In this document: positions 8,395-16,377 of the stretch, piece after piece
Layout: each line of letters begins with the position of its first letter
How positions within the stretch are numbered: position 1 is the first letter of the stretch
Assembly (NCBI GenBank): GCA_029310945.1
Contig: JARJFC010000057.1
Span: 1-19,833 of the forward strand
Source: Leptospira sp. 96542
GTDB lineage: Bacteria; Spirochaetota; Leptospiria; Leptospirales; Leptospiraceae
DNA: 19,833 nt
Direction: 5' to 3'
The notes under the pieces: model-generated
The model's database searches: none
The model's input: the letters and a program-made list of their open reading frames with translations, nothing else
Told to the model about the DNA's origin: nothing
Position numbers and translations under genes: made by a program

Positions 8395-10279
8395 ATTTCA
8401 AAATATGCAAACAAATGAGGGTTACATCATCATGGGGAGATGTTTTTAAATTTGTGAATTTTTGGAAATCGGAAAGAATTGTATTCATCACTTCTGGATC
8501 TTTGTTACCTATAGAACCAACCAAACTTTCTTTTAATCCAAGAGAACCGAAAGGAGTTCCTTCTTCATTTTCCTCTTCTGTCAATCCATCCGTATAAAAT
8601 AAAAAACGATCACCCACTCCAAACGAATGTTCCTCTTCAAAAAACACGAGCTCAGGCAAAATCCCAAGTGGTTTTCCTTTGGGTTTGATTTCTACAAGTT
8701 TTTTATCTTCTTCTTTCCAATGGAAGAAAGAAGGGTGCCCCGCACTTGATACAAGGAAACGCCTTCTTTCCATATCTAAATAAAAATAGGTGGCTGTTGT
8801 AAACCTACCAAATGATTTTACCACAAGACAATCGTTCATCGCAGAAAGTAAAAATGAAGGATTTGTCCAATATTTAAAATTTTGGAAAAATGCAAATTTG
8901 GAAAGTGATGCGATGATCGACGCACCAAGTCCATGTCCGACGACATCAGCGATGAGCAGGCCATATTTTTTACTTCCCAAAGCTTGGAAATCATAAAAAT
9001 CACCACCTACTTCGTGAGAAGGTTTATAATACACCTCAATACTTACATCTTCCCAATGCGGAGGTATGGGTGGCAGGATTGCATTTTGAATTCTTGCGGC
9101 TGTGACAATTTCTTTTTGTAAAGAATTGAACTTCACTTCAGAATTTCTAAATATATTTTCACCGTATAAAGTGAGCGAAAGTACAAAAAAGAAAAAACCC
9201 CATTGCGATAAACGATCGGTAGATTGCAAAACGCCCATTGCAGCCAAAACATCGTGACCATTGAGAACAAATAGTGTACTCGCCCCAAGAACAAGTAACC
9301 ATGCTTTTGGTTTGCCAGCGTCTACCTCTCCCCAAGCAACAATCACCTGTAAAATGAGAGAAGGAATACAAACCCAAACAAATGTAATGATTGCAATCGT
9401 GATTGAAATTGTTTCCGTAAATGCTAATAATAAAATTACAATGGTGAACAATATATGGAATTGCCACAACATCCGAATGACATTCCAACGTCCTACTCCA
9501 AAAAGTTTGTCAAAAAAATATAAACAAGAAATAGGAATAATAAATAGCGAAAACAAAAAGATATAAAAGTTTACAGTTGCATTTTCATAATAAAAATACC
9601 CGAAAAAGCCAACTTGGGATAAAAAATGTATTCCAGATACGACAGAAAAAAGAGTGAATGCGAGTAGCGGTTTTTTTTTGCGCCTACCATACAAATATAA
9701 TGAGAATAAACCCAAAGTCCAAAAGAAAAAACCAAGTGAAGCAAATGTTTGGTTGTGATTACTAAAAGATTTATAGTTTGCAGTCGCATCTGAATAAACG
9801 GGGGTTTCTGTAAAACCCATGGGTAAATTTCCACGACTAAAAAAAACAATGTAAATATGATTGCCCGCACAAGATTTTGGAAGTGAAACAACGGGAAAAA
9901 ACTCTCTGTTGTAAACAATTTGATCTTCGATTATTTCAAACTGAGAAATGATTTTTTCCTTCCCACAATAAATATTTAATACGGACAATAATCCTCTCAA
10001 ATATAGCGATGGGTGCGACAATCCTTTTAAATCATTCCAATATTTTCTTACAGCGTAATATTCAATAGAATTTGATTCCAAACTAACATGCGGAATGTTA
10101 TATTTTGCATATCCATCATCTAAATCTTCCAATTCGGGCTGAAACGAAAGGACTTCATCCAAACTTAAAACGCGAAATTCCCATCCGTTTTTCCACTGTT
10201 CAACCTTAAAACCATTATTTTGGTTTAAACAGGAGAATAGTAAAAAAGTTGAATATACCAAAGTAAGAATTGACTTCAT
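8393..10279 (-). CDS. 7TMR-DISM receptor with SpoIIE-type PP2C phosphatase domain
   Basis: A 628-residue membrane protein. A short signal ends in a spirochaete-type lipobox LLFSC (Cys17). An extracytoplasmic domain follows (about 20-175), then seven hydrophobic segments (about 178-375), a linker with AARIQNAILPP, and a PP2C/SpoIIE phosphatase domain (about 390-628). Metal-site motifs are GGDFYD (425-430), ADVVGHG (444-450), SSAGHP (511-516), FYTDGLTEEE (561-570) and DDVT (617-620), so catalysis is likely. Such phosphatases usually dephosphorylate STAS-domain anti-anti-sigma proteins; no STAS gene is in the window. The start overlaps the stop of the upstream release-factor-like gene (ATGA), marking it as last of that operon. 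An in-frame A9 tract (9671-9679) encodes KKK after the first membrane segment. Confidence 0.92.
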   Translation of the reverse strand: MKSILTLVYSTFLLFSCLNQNNGFKVEQWKNGWEFRVLSLDEVLSFQPELEDLDDGYAKYNIPHVSLESNSIEYYAVRKYWNDLKGLSHPSLYLRGLLSVLNIYCGKEKIISQFEIIEDQIVYNREFFPVVSLPKSCAGNHIYIVFFSRGNLPMGFTETPVYSDATANYKSFSNHNQTFASLGFFFWTLGLFSLYLYGRRKKKPLLAFTLFSVVSGIHFLSQVGFFGYFYYENATVNFYIFLFSLFIIPISCLYFFDKLFGVGRWNVIRMLWQFHILFTIVILLLAFTETISITIAIITFVWVCIPSLILQVIVAWGEVDAGKPKAWLLVLGASTLFVLNGHDVLAAMGVLQSTDRLSQWGFFFFVLSLTLYGENIFRNSEVKFNSLQKEIVTAARIQNAILPPIPPHWEDVSIEVYYKPSHEVGGDFYDFQALGSKKYGLLIADVVGHGLGASIIASLSKFAFFQNFKYWTNPSFLLSAMNDCLVVKSFGRFTTATYFYLDMERRRFLVSSAGHPSFFHWKEEDKKLVEIKPKGKPLGILPELVFFEEEHSFGVGDRFLFYTDGLTEEENEEGTPFGSLGLKESLVGSIGNKDPEVMNTILSDFQKFTNLKTSPHDDVTLICLHILK

Positions 10280-10653
10280 TGTTTATCGTCCAAGTTTAGA
10301 TCTCTCAACTTTCGACGAGTTTTTCTCAATTTATCCTTCTTTTTCTTTTGGTAATGTTTGGATATTTCAGTTTGTTTTTTTGGTTCATTTAGCCGTTCCA
10401 TTTGTTCGCAAAGAAGAACCCGAGCTTTATAACGGTTTAGGCCTTGGGTTCTATACTGGGTACATTTGATATGTAAATCCAACACCTTATGTTTAAGAAC
10501 CACAGCAGTGGAAACTTTGTTTACGTTTTGCCCGCCCTTCCCCCCTGATTTAACAAACGTTTCTTCCAAATGTATTTCCTTTAGCCCTAAGGCCTCCATA
10601 CGATTTCGAAGGTTTATATTTTTTTCTACAGATACGGGAAAAGATAGGGACAT
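10276..10653 (-). CDS. GGQ-domain release-factor-like protein (RF-1 domain, probable ribosome rescue)
   Basis: A 125-residue protein with only the catalytic domain of class I release factors: SGGKGGQNVNKVSTAV with the peptidyl-tRNA-hydrolysing GGQ at 40-42, then YRTQGLNRYKARVLL, then a lysine/arginine-rich tail (about 93-120). The codon-recognition domains of RF1 and RF2 are absent. The basic tail recalls ArfB and the mitochondrial C12orf65 type, which enter stalled ribosomes without reading a stop codon, so rescue is the likely job. It is not a clear ArfB orthologue. No good Shine-Dalgarno precedes the ATG. The stop overlaps the start of the SpoIIE gene by four bases. Confidence 0.85.
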   Translation of the reverse strand: MSLSFPVSVEKNINLRNRMEALGLKEIHLEETFVKSGGKGGQNVNKVSTAVVLKHKVLDLHIKCTQYRTQGLNRYKARVLLCEQMERLNEPKKQTEISKHYQKKKKDKLRKTRRKLRDLNLDDKQ

Positions 10654-10656
10654 ATG

Positions 10657-10684
10657 AAAATATACAAACTCCCCATTTAGTCAA
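10657..10684 (-). promoter_or_regulatory. Possible internal promoter before the release-factor-like gene
   Basis: Minus-strand TTGACT (10684-10679) and TATTTT (10662-10657) at 16-nt spacing resemble a sigma-70 promoter. The start site would fall at or beside the ATG (10653), which could make a leaderless message; the gene has no visible Shine-Dalgarno. This is weak evidence from an AT-rich gap. Confidence 0.25.
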
Positions 10685-10702
10685 GAAATTTTTTTACTAA
10701 AT

Positions 10703-11389
10703 TTATGTTGCTGTTGATTCAATTTCCAAAATTCGTTTTCGCAAATCAGAAGCTGTTTCATAATTTTCGATTTGGATTGCATTGAACTTTTGGATATAGA
10801 GACTTATTAGTTCATCTCCTAATTTTCCTGGAACAGTGAGAGCCTTTTTGAAATTATCGATATCTAAATTAGGATGATTGTCATGAAAATAATCCACAAT
10901 ACGATCCATTTTTAACCTCGTGGCCTCTCTTGCAATGCCAGAAGTATTTCGAAATTCAAGGGACAGACTGGCCAATGCCTCTAAAGGCTGGCTCGATTGG
11001 TCTATATTTTCTGCCGTGGTGTGATTCTTTTTTTCTTTTGCCTTACAAAATTCCACATAACGCATGACCATTGCATTGAACTGCTCCATCCTTTCTTGGA
11101 TGTATTGGTTTGCATTTTCCTTATTTTCCGGCATTTGGAAATCAGGGAGTTGCACTACATCATACAAATTGATATTTTCCGAAAGAATTTTCATAAGTTC
11201 TTCCTTGGAGGATAATGCCACCGGCGGAAACGTTACAACTGGGTAGTTGTCGCCAATTTTCAAAAAACTCACAACAACATTGGAAGCAATGATCTTACCA
11301 CCTGGGGCAATTGGATTTTCCCCAAAGACGTGGCAATAGGCAATTAAATTTCCTGTAGGGTTTGGTTTGGAACCACGTTCAAAATTCAT
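10703..11389 (-). CDS. Uncharacterised protein with C-terminal UVR motif
   Basis: A 228-residue soluble protein that I do not recognise as a named family. The C-terminus (about 192-225: [17 protein letters not shown] then [16 protein letters not shown]) fits the UVR motif, a helical hairpin by which UvrB contacts UvrC and which also occurs in McsA and Clp proteins as an interaction module. The N-terminal half is mixed alpha/beta, with a proline-rich stretch ([16 protein letters not shown]), and shows no nuclease or helicase motif and no CxxC, so it is neither UvrB/C nor McsA. It is spaced 48-49 nt from its neighbours in the probable operon. A helix near 105-120 could form a coiled coil. Confidence 0.7.
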   Translation of the reverse strand: MNFERGSKPNPTGNLIAYCHVFGENPIAPGGKIIASNVVVSFLKIGDNYPVVTFPPVALSSKEELMKILSENINLYDVVQLPDFQMPENKENANQYIQERMEQFNAMVMRYVEFCKAKEKKNHTTAENIDQSSQPLEALASLSLEFRNTSGIAREATRLKMDRIVDYFHDNHPNLDIDNFKKALTVPGKLGDELISLYIQKFNAIQIENYETASDLRKRILEIESTAT

Positions 11390-11437
11390 AGTTTCAATGA
11401 TTAGACTGCCTGAATGCGATTAAGAAACAAGTGATTT

Positions 11438-12490
11438 TTAATCGGCAAAAAGAGCAATCTGCTCCTCCAAATTCTTAGTGATTGCCGAATAGGCTGCTTT
11501 TAAAGGTGAGTCTGTTTCGTCAAGTAGAGCAGGTTTCCCGTTTTCACCTGAACTCATGATGTCAAGAGTGAGTGGAACCGAGCCAAGTTCAGGCACACCG
11601 ATCTGGCTTGCTAACTTCTCACCTCCTCCTTTGGAAAAAACATCTGTTACATGGCCGCATTTAGGGCAGGCAAATCCTGACATGTTTTCAACAATGCCAA
11701 GTATTGGAACTTTTACCTGTTTGAACATGGCCGCTGCCCTTCCCGCATCCAAAACAGCAATATCCTGCGGAGTTGTAACGATGATAGCACCATCCAAATC
11801 GATGAGTTGTGCCAGTGATAGTTGAACATCTCCCGTACCAGGAGGGAGATCAATGAGAAGATAATCAAGTTCTCCCCAAACTACATCGTATAAAAATTGT
11901 TCTATTGCCTTTCCGAGCATTGGTCCCCGCCAAACAACTGGTTGGTCTTCGGTCACAAGGAACGAAAAAGAAATGAGTTTGATTCCATGTTTTTCTAGCG
12001 GATAAATTTTATCCTCTTCTGATTTTAGTGCCACACGGCCATTGATCCCAAACATTTTTCCAAGTGAAGGTCCATAAATATCAGCATCTAAAATTCCAAC
12101 TTTTTTTCCTTGGTTGGACAGAGAAGAAGCGAGGTTTGCGGTGACGGTTGACTTCCCAACTCCACCTTTACCAGAACCAATGGCAATCACCTTTTTCACT
12201 CCAAAAATTCGATTTCCATCTTCCATTTTCAGATTTTGGTCGACTTCGAATTTGATTTTAACTTTGCCCGCACCTTCGATTTTTGAAATCAGCTGCCTAG
12301 TTTGTGCTTCAAGACCAATTTGCAATCGTCTGTCATTGTTTGGTGTTTTTATTAAAATCTCAATCCCATCATCTGTTGGATTTACTGATCCTACCATTCC
12401 TAAACTCACAATGTCTTTCTTGAGTTCAGGGTGTTTCACTTGCATTAGTTGTCTTTGTATTGTTGTTAAATCTAGTTTTGCGCCTGCCAT
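11438..12490 (-). CDS. mrp: Mrp/NBP35-type Fe-S cluster carrier ATPase (ApbC family)
   Basis: A 350-residue P-loop protein that binds and transfers Fe-S clusters in the cytoplasm. An N-terminal MIP18/DUF59 domain (about 5-85) is followed by a deviant Walker [12 protein letters not shown] (105-115), the family block [11 protein letters not shown], Walker-type [11 protein letters not shown] (211-221), and the cluster-ligand CPKC (C275, C278). Length and order are those of full Mrp proteins. AAGGA 6 nt before the ATG overlaps the TAA of the phosphoesterase gene, so translation is probably coupled. It is the third gene of the operon started by the lipoyl-domain protein. Confidence 0.95.
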   Translation of the reverse strand: MAGAKLDLTTIQRQLMQVKHPELKKDIVSLGMVGSVNPTDDGIEILIKTPNNDRRLQIGLEAQTRQLISKIEGAGKVKIKFEVDQNLKMEDGNRIFGVKKVIAIGSGKGGVGKSTVTANLASSLSNQGKKVGILDADIYGPSLGKMFGINGRVALKSEEDKIYPLEKHGIKLISFSFLVTEDQPVVWRGPMLGKAIEQFLYDVVWGELDYLLIDLPPGTGDVQLSLAQLIDLDGAIIVTTPQDIAVLDAGRAAAMFKQVKVPILGIVENMSGFACPKCGHVTDVFSKGGGEKLASQIGVPELGSVPLTLDIMSSGENGKPALLDETDSPLKAAYSAITKNLEEQIALFAD

Positions 12491-12500
12491 TTGTTTTCCT

Positions 12501-13364
12501 TTAGACGACTCCGTCTGTTTCTTCGTATAAAATTGGATTCACTTCTGCGAATTTTCCAGCCTGGTATAAATATCGTTTGAATTCTATATTGGAGTTTATA
12601 CTGATTTGGTGGAAGCCTGACTCATGTTTACGATCGGCAAGCCTTGTACTAGAAGCCGAATTCACAATCCAATAGGGCATAGACTCACCTTTTTTTTTAA
12701 TCCAGTTTGTATGTGTATGACCATGTAAGTATAAAATTGGGGGATTCGATTTCAATTTTTCAACCACAGTTCTCCGATTTGTCATCCTATGGCCAAAAGA
12801 TTCTTCCTGGTGTTTTGGATTCCAAATCGGGTGGTGGCAAACCAATACATAAGGCGTACGAATTGTATCCAAAGTTTTTTGGATGACCTCTTCATTTACA
12901 TACCCGTTTGCTTTGGCAATGGGTAAAACAGAATTGGAATCCCAACCAACAAATAATGTTTTTTTTATCATTTTTGTACGGAGGTAAAAATCAGAGTCGT
13001 TTGTATCTCCCATCCATTCTCCAAAAACAGATTCGAATAACGGGTTTGGTCCGATCGCCTTTTTCTGATAACGATCATGGTTTCCTGGAATCATAAAACA
13101 ACGATGATCGAGTATGGGAGTTAATAATTCCTTTGCATATAAAAATTCAGATGGGTGGGAAACATTGGTTAAATCTCCCGAAATGACCAATGCATCATAA
13201 TCTAATGACTGTATGGTTCGAACGAGGTCATTCACCAAACGAAGTGGGTATTTTGAATTGCGTCTGAGGCGATAGTTCAAATACCCAACGATGGCTTTAC
13301 CCCTGAGCCCGAGTACAGGGAGCTTTTTGGGAAAGTGTAAGTCGGAGATATGGATGATTTTCAT
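12501..13364 (-). CDS. Calcineurin-type metallophosphoesterase
   Basis: A 287-residue hydrolase with all five metal-site blocks of the family: D8-x-H10 (ISDLH), GD at 63-64, GNHD at 94-97, HH at 177-178 and GHTH at 215-218. These bind two metal ions and the phosphate. The substrate cannot be read from the sequence; relatives include cyclic-nucleotide phosphodiesterases (CpdA/Icc type), nucleases and phosphatases. A basic segment ([17 protein letters not shown], about 27-43) interrupts the N-terminal part. There is no signal peptide. The ATG overlaps the TGA of the lipoyl gene; the next gene starts 10 nt after the stop. Confidence 0.92.
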   Translation of the reverse strand: MKIIHISDLHFPKKLPVLGLRGKAIVGYLNYRLRRNSKYPLRLVNDLVRTIQSLDYDALVISGDLTNVSHPSEFLYAKELLTPILDHRCFMIPGNHDRYQKKAIGPNPLFESVFGEWMGDTNDSDFYLRTKMIKKTLFVGWDSNSVLPIAKANGYVNEEVIQKTLDTIRTPYVLVCHHPIWNPKHQEESFGHRMTNRRTVVEKLKSNPPILYLHGHTHTNWIKKKGESMPYWIVNSASSTRLADRKHESGFHQISINSNIEFKRYLYQAGKFAEVNPILYEETDGVV

Positions 13365-13603
13365 TCCGATATTTCCATCATTCCAAGAATGTCTCCTTTT
13401 TTCACTACAGTTCCATCAGGAATGATAATTTTTTTTAAAATACCTTTGTAAGGGCTCTCCACTGGAAATGCGGCTTTATCGGTGACTAGTTCAATGATCT
13501 CATCCCCTTCGGCAATTGTATCTCCAATTTTACGCAACCATCGAACCAGTTCTATTTTTTCTGTATCACCTAAATCGGGCGTTTTAAGAAGAAATTCTTT
13601 CAT
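13361..13603 (-). CDS. Stand-alone lipoyl (biotinyl/lipoyl) carrier domain protein
   Basis: An 80-residue protein made of one lipoyl domain of the E2 acyltransferase type. The modification site is K43 in ELVTDKAAFPVES, preceded by the two-strand GDTIAEGDEI and followed by GTVVKKGDILG. The Asp before the Lys favours lipoylation over biotinylation. No E2 catalytic or E1/E3-binding domain follows; the gene ends in an ATGA overlap with the phosphoesterase gene. I chose ATG 13603 (AAGG 8 nt upstream) over ATG 13624, whose AAGG abuts the codon. It is probably the first gene of a six-gene operon that includes an Fe-S carrier. The partner enzyme is unknown. Confidence 0.88.
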   Translation of the reverse strand: MKEFLLKTPDLGDTEKIELVRWLRKIGDTIAEGDEIIELVTDKAAFPVESPYKGILKKIIIPDGTVVKKGDILGMMEISE

Positions 13604-13629
13604 ATGGCAAACCTTCGGATTCATCCTTA

Positions 13630-13655
13630 AAAACTGGTTTACAAAACCATGTTTT
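13630..13655. promoter_or_regulatory. Imperfect dyad in the divergent lipoyl/GHKL control region
   Basis: TGGTTT-ACA-AAACCA (13635-13649) is flanked by AAAAC (13630-13634) and GTTTT (13651-13655) with a one-base bulge, giving an 11-bp imperfect inverted repeat. It lies in the 87-nt gap between the divergent starts. An operator is plausible; no consensus was recognised. Confidence 0.3.
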
Positions 13656-13690
13656 CCCTGTTTTTATACATAAAAGTTTAGCGAACCTCA

Positions 13691-14527
13691 ATGGCAAACG
13701 AGAAAATCAAATACAAAGGTGTTGAAATACTTCAAAACCTAGATCAAATCATTCAAAAAGACTATTTTCACTTCGAATTAAAAGGTCTGACAAAATCCAC
13801 AAGAGACACAATCAATGAAGTGGTTCAAGGAGTTCTAGGCAGAGTAGGAGCCAATCCTCTCACCTCCTTCCACCTTTTCAGTGGTCTTATGGAAGCCCTG
13901 CTCAATGCAGTAAAAGCAAACACTCGTTTTGTTATATTTCAAGATGAACTTTTGCTAAAACTTAAAAATTCTGACCAAACACCAGAAGAAGAAGCGGAAG
14001 AACTGCTCGACATCATTTTGGATACGGGGCCACTAAGAGATGCCATGCAGCGCTACATCGTCCCCGACAAAATAAAAAAAGTTGTCCAGAAGATCCTTAC
14101 GCTTACGGACAAAAAAAAATCAAAACGTGCCTCTCTATCTGAAAACGAAATAGATTTCCTAACACTCGTTAAAGAAAAAGTTAAAAAATACGATTTAAAA
14201 ATTTCGCTAAAAATTGAAATCAGACCAAAATCGCTCTATATCAGAATTAGAAACGATTCACCCATTATGGGTATGGACTTGGGTCGGATCAGGCAAAGTA
14301 GAAAGCGCCACGCTGAACTCGCAGCCCAAGGGAACTCGGGGGATTTTTTTCGACCTGACTTTTTAGATGAAAAAGAAAGTGCAGGTTTCGGAATTGCTAT
14401 GATTGATGAAGGTTTTTATAATTTGGGTCTGGATCCATTGGAATGTTTTGATATCCAAACCAGTAAAAAAACAACAACAGTATATCTGAACTACCCGCTA
14501 GAAGCCCTTCAAAAGATGGAGTTTTGA
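13691..14527 (+). CDS. Divergent GHKL (histidine kinase-like ATPase) fold protein
   Basis: A 278-residue cytoplasmic protein. An N-box-like helix LMEALLNAVKANTRFVIF (about 66-82) is separated by a roughly 100-residue, highly charged insert from IRIRNDSPIMGMD (184-196) in the place of the usual DxGxG. ESAGFGIAMIDEGFYNLG (229-246) matches a G2 box, and the end DIQTSKKTTTVYLNYPL resembles a closing strand. No HisKA or receiver domain is present. It may bind ATP in an altered pocket or keep only the fold; GHKL protein is the safest name. An A9 tract (14111-14119) in the insert keeps frame. The stop TGA overlaps the TTG start of the pabBC gene, so they are co-translated. No clear Shine-Dalgarno is seen. 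Confidence 0.65.
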   Translation: MANEKIKYKGVEILQNLDQIIQKDYFHFELKGLTKSTRDTINEVVQGVLGRVGANPLTSFHLFSGLMEALLNAVKANTRFVIFQDELLLKLKNSDQTPEEEAEELLDIILDTGPLRDAMQRYIVPDKIKKVVQKILTLTDKKKSKRASLSENEIDFLTLVKEKVKKYDLKISLKIEIRPKSLYIRIRNDSPIMGMDLGRIRQSRKRHAELAAQGNSGDFFRPDFLDEKESAGFGIAMIDEGFYNLGLDPLECFDIQTSKKTTTVYLNYPLEALQKMEF

Positions 14528-16377
14528 ATCAAATAGTCAATTATTCTTGGGAGCAGTTCAACGAAGAATACCACAAATTTGGTGGTATTCTTCTTGAAGA
14601 TAGTTTGTCTACCCCAGGATTTACCATTGCTGAATGGTATTCCAAACCAACACAAAACTTTTTAATCAAAACCGATCCAACCGATCAGACGATAAAATCG
14701 AAATTACAATCAACAATTTTGGAATTGGATACAATTGCAAAATCGGGAAAATTCGTAGTTGGTGGGATGTATTATGAAGCAGGGTATTATATTTTGGGAT
14801 TAGAAAACGATATAAATATCCCAAAGGATACAAAACTCCTTGAATCTTACATATTTTCTAAAAGGAAAATAATCAAATATCCAAATCCGGCTTTAAAAGA
14901 ATTAGAAAAAGCAAATATTCTAAATATGACAATTGGCCTATCCGAATCAGATTATAAATCAAAAATTTCAAAACTAAAGGAATATTTGATTAGTGGCGAA
15001 AGTTACCAACTTAATTTTTGTTTCAAAAATGAGCTGAATATCGAAGGTAATTTATTTCATTTTTACCAACTCCAAAAACGAAAACAAAAAACAAAATACT
15101 CTGCTTACATCCCATTTTTTGATTCGAACGTTTTGTCATTTTCGCCTGAATTGTTTTGCGAAATAAAGGGTGGTTTTATAAAAACCGAACCAATGAAGGG
15201 AACCATACCTCGAGGCGAATTTACAGAAAAAGATAATTTAAATAGGAGCGAACTCGCAAACTCGGAAAAAGACAAAGCTGAAAATGTAATGATTACTGAC
15301 TTATTCCGAAATGATCTGGGTAAAATTTCTGAGACGGGAAGTGTAGAAACAAAGGATTTGTTTGAAATCAAACCCCTGGATACCGTTTGGCAAATGGTTT
15401 CCACAGTGGAAGGTAAATTAAAACCAAATTTTGGATTACTAGAAATCATATTCAATTTATTCCCCTCTGGTTCTGTTACTGGGGCACCTAAAAAGAATTC
15501 AATGTATCTCTTGAATCAGTTGGAAAACCACCCAAGAGAATTGTATACAGGTTCCATCTTTCGATTATTTTATGATACAAACGAATTAAACTTTCGTGGT
15601 AATGTTGCCATTCGAACCATTGAATACAATCATTCTACAAAACAAGCAAAGTATGGAATCGGTAGTGGCGTCACAGTTTTATCAGATTCTAAATTAGAAT
15701 ATTCTGAATGTTTATCTAAATTACAATTTTTACAATCGGAAACATTTCCTGACTTTGAAATTTTAGAGACCTTTCGTTTTTTCAATGGTAGGTTTCGATT
15801 GTTAAACCCTCACCTAAACCGAATGCGAAACTCGGCTCATCGATTTTCCATCCCGTTCAATTTAGAAAAAGCAATGGATACTTTAGAATCAATTGCCAAT
15901 GTATCTGAAGGTTTACTCAGAGTGAGGTTACTATTAAACCAGAAGGGAGAATTCCGAGCCGAATCATATTCTTTGGTTAGAACCAATAAGAATAAATCTG
16001 TCACCCTCCTAACCTCAAAGAATTTTTTAGCCAAAAACAATGTATTTTTTTATCACAAAACAACAAACAGACGGTTTTACGAAAACGAGCTATTTTTAGC
16101 ACAACAACTTGGATGTGAAGATTCAATCCTATTTGATGAAGAAGGAAATGTATGTGAAACAAACATTCGGAATATTTTTTATCAAATTGATGGCAAATGG
16201 TATACACCCGCATTGGAAAACGGTGGATTAAAAGGTGTGTTTCGTAATTATTTAGTCAAAAAAGGTTGGGTGAAAGAAATGGATATAAAACTCCCCGAAC
16301 TGCTTTTAAGCCAAAAAATCCTTGTTGGTAACTCCCTCAGAGGACTTGAGAAAGTTACCATAAAACAAAACACTTAG
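14524..16377 (+). CDS. pabBC: Fused aminodeoxychorismate synthase I - aminodeoxychorismate lyase (PabB-PabC)
   Basis: A 617-residue bifunctional enzyme that would make 4-aminobenzoate for folate from chorismate. PabB part (about 1-405): [18 protein letters not shown] with K225 (the PabB nucleophile position; anthranilate synthase has Ala in its PEAGT), [28 protein letters not shown] and YGIGSGV. PabC part (about 410-617): class IV aminotransferase with [18 protein letters not shown], the PLP lysine K512 in HKTTNR, and CETNIRN (544-550). The glutaminase subunit PabA is not in the window. The start appears to be TTG 14524, with GGAG very close, so the exact N-terminus is uncertain. The stop TAG overlaps that of the convergent hslU gene. 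Local composition is AT-richer than in neighbouring genes. Confidence 0.93.
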   Translation: MNQIVNYSWEQFNEEYHKFGGILLEDSLSTPGFTIAEWYSKPTQNFLIKTDPTDQTIKSKLQSTILELDTIAKSGKFVVGGMYYEAGYYILGLENDINIPKDTKLLESYIFSKRKIIKYPNPALKELEKANILNMTIGLSESDYKSKISKLKEYLISGESYQLNFCFKNELNIEGNLFHFYQLQKRKQKTKYSAYIPFFDSNVLSFSPELFCEIKGGFIKTEPMKGTIPRGEFTEKDNLNRSELANSEKDKAENVMITDLFRNDLGKISETGSVETKDLFEIKPLDTVWQMVSTVEGKLKPNFGLLEIIFNLFPSGSVTGAPKKNSMYLLNQLENHPRELYTGSIFRLFYDTNELNFRGNVAIRTIEYNHSTKQAKYGIGSGVTVLSDSKLEYSECLSKLQFLQSETFPDFEILETFRFFNGRFRLLNPHLNRMRNSAHRFSIPFNLEKAMDTLESIANVSEGLLRVRLLLNQKGEFRAESYSLVRTNKNKSVTLLTSKNFLAKNNVFFYHKTTNRRFYENELFLAQQLGCEDSILFDEEGNVCETNIRNIFYQIDGKWYTPALENGGLKGVFRNYLVKKGWVKEMDIKLPELLLSQKILVGNSLRGLEKVTIKQNT

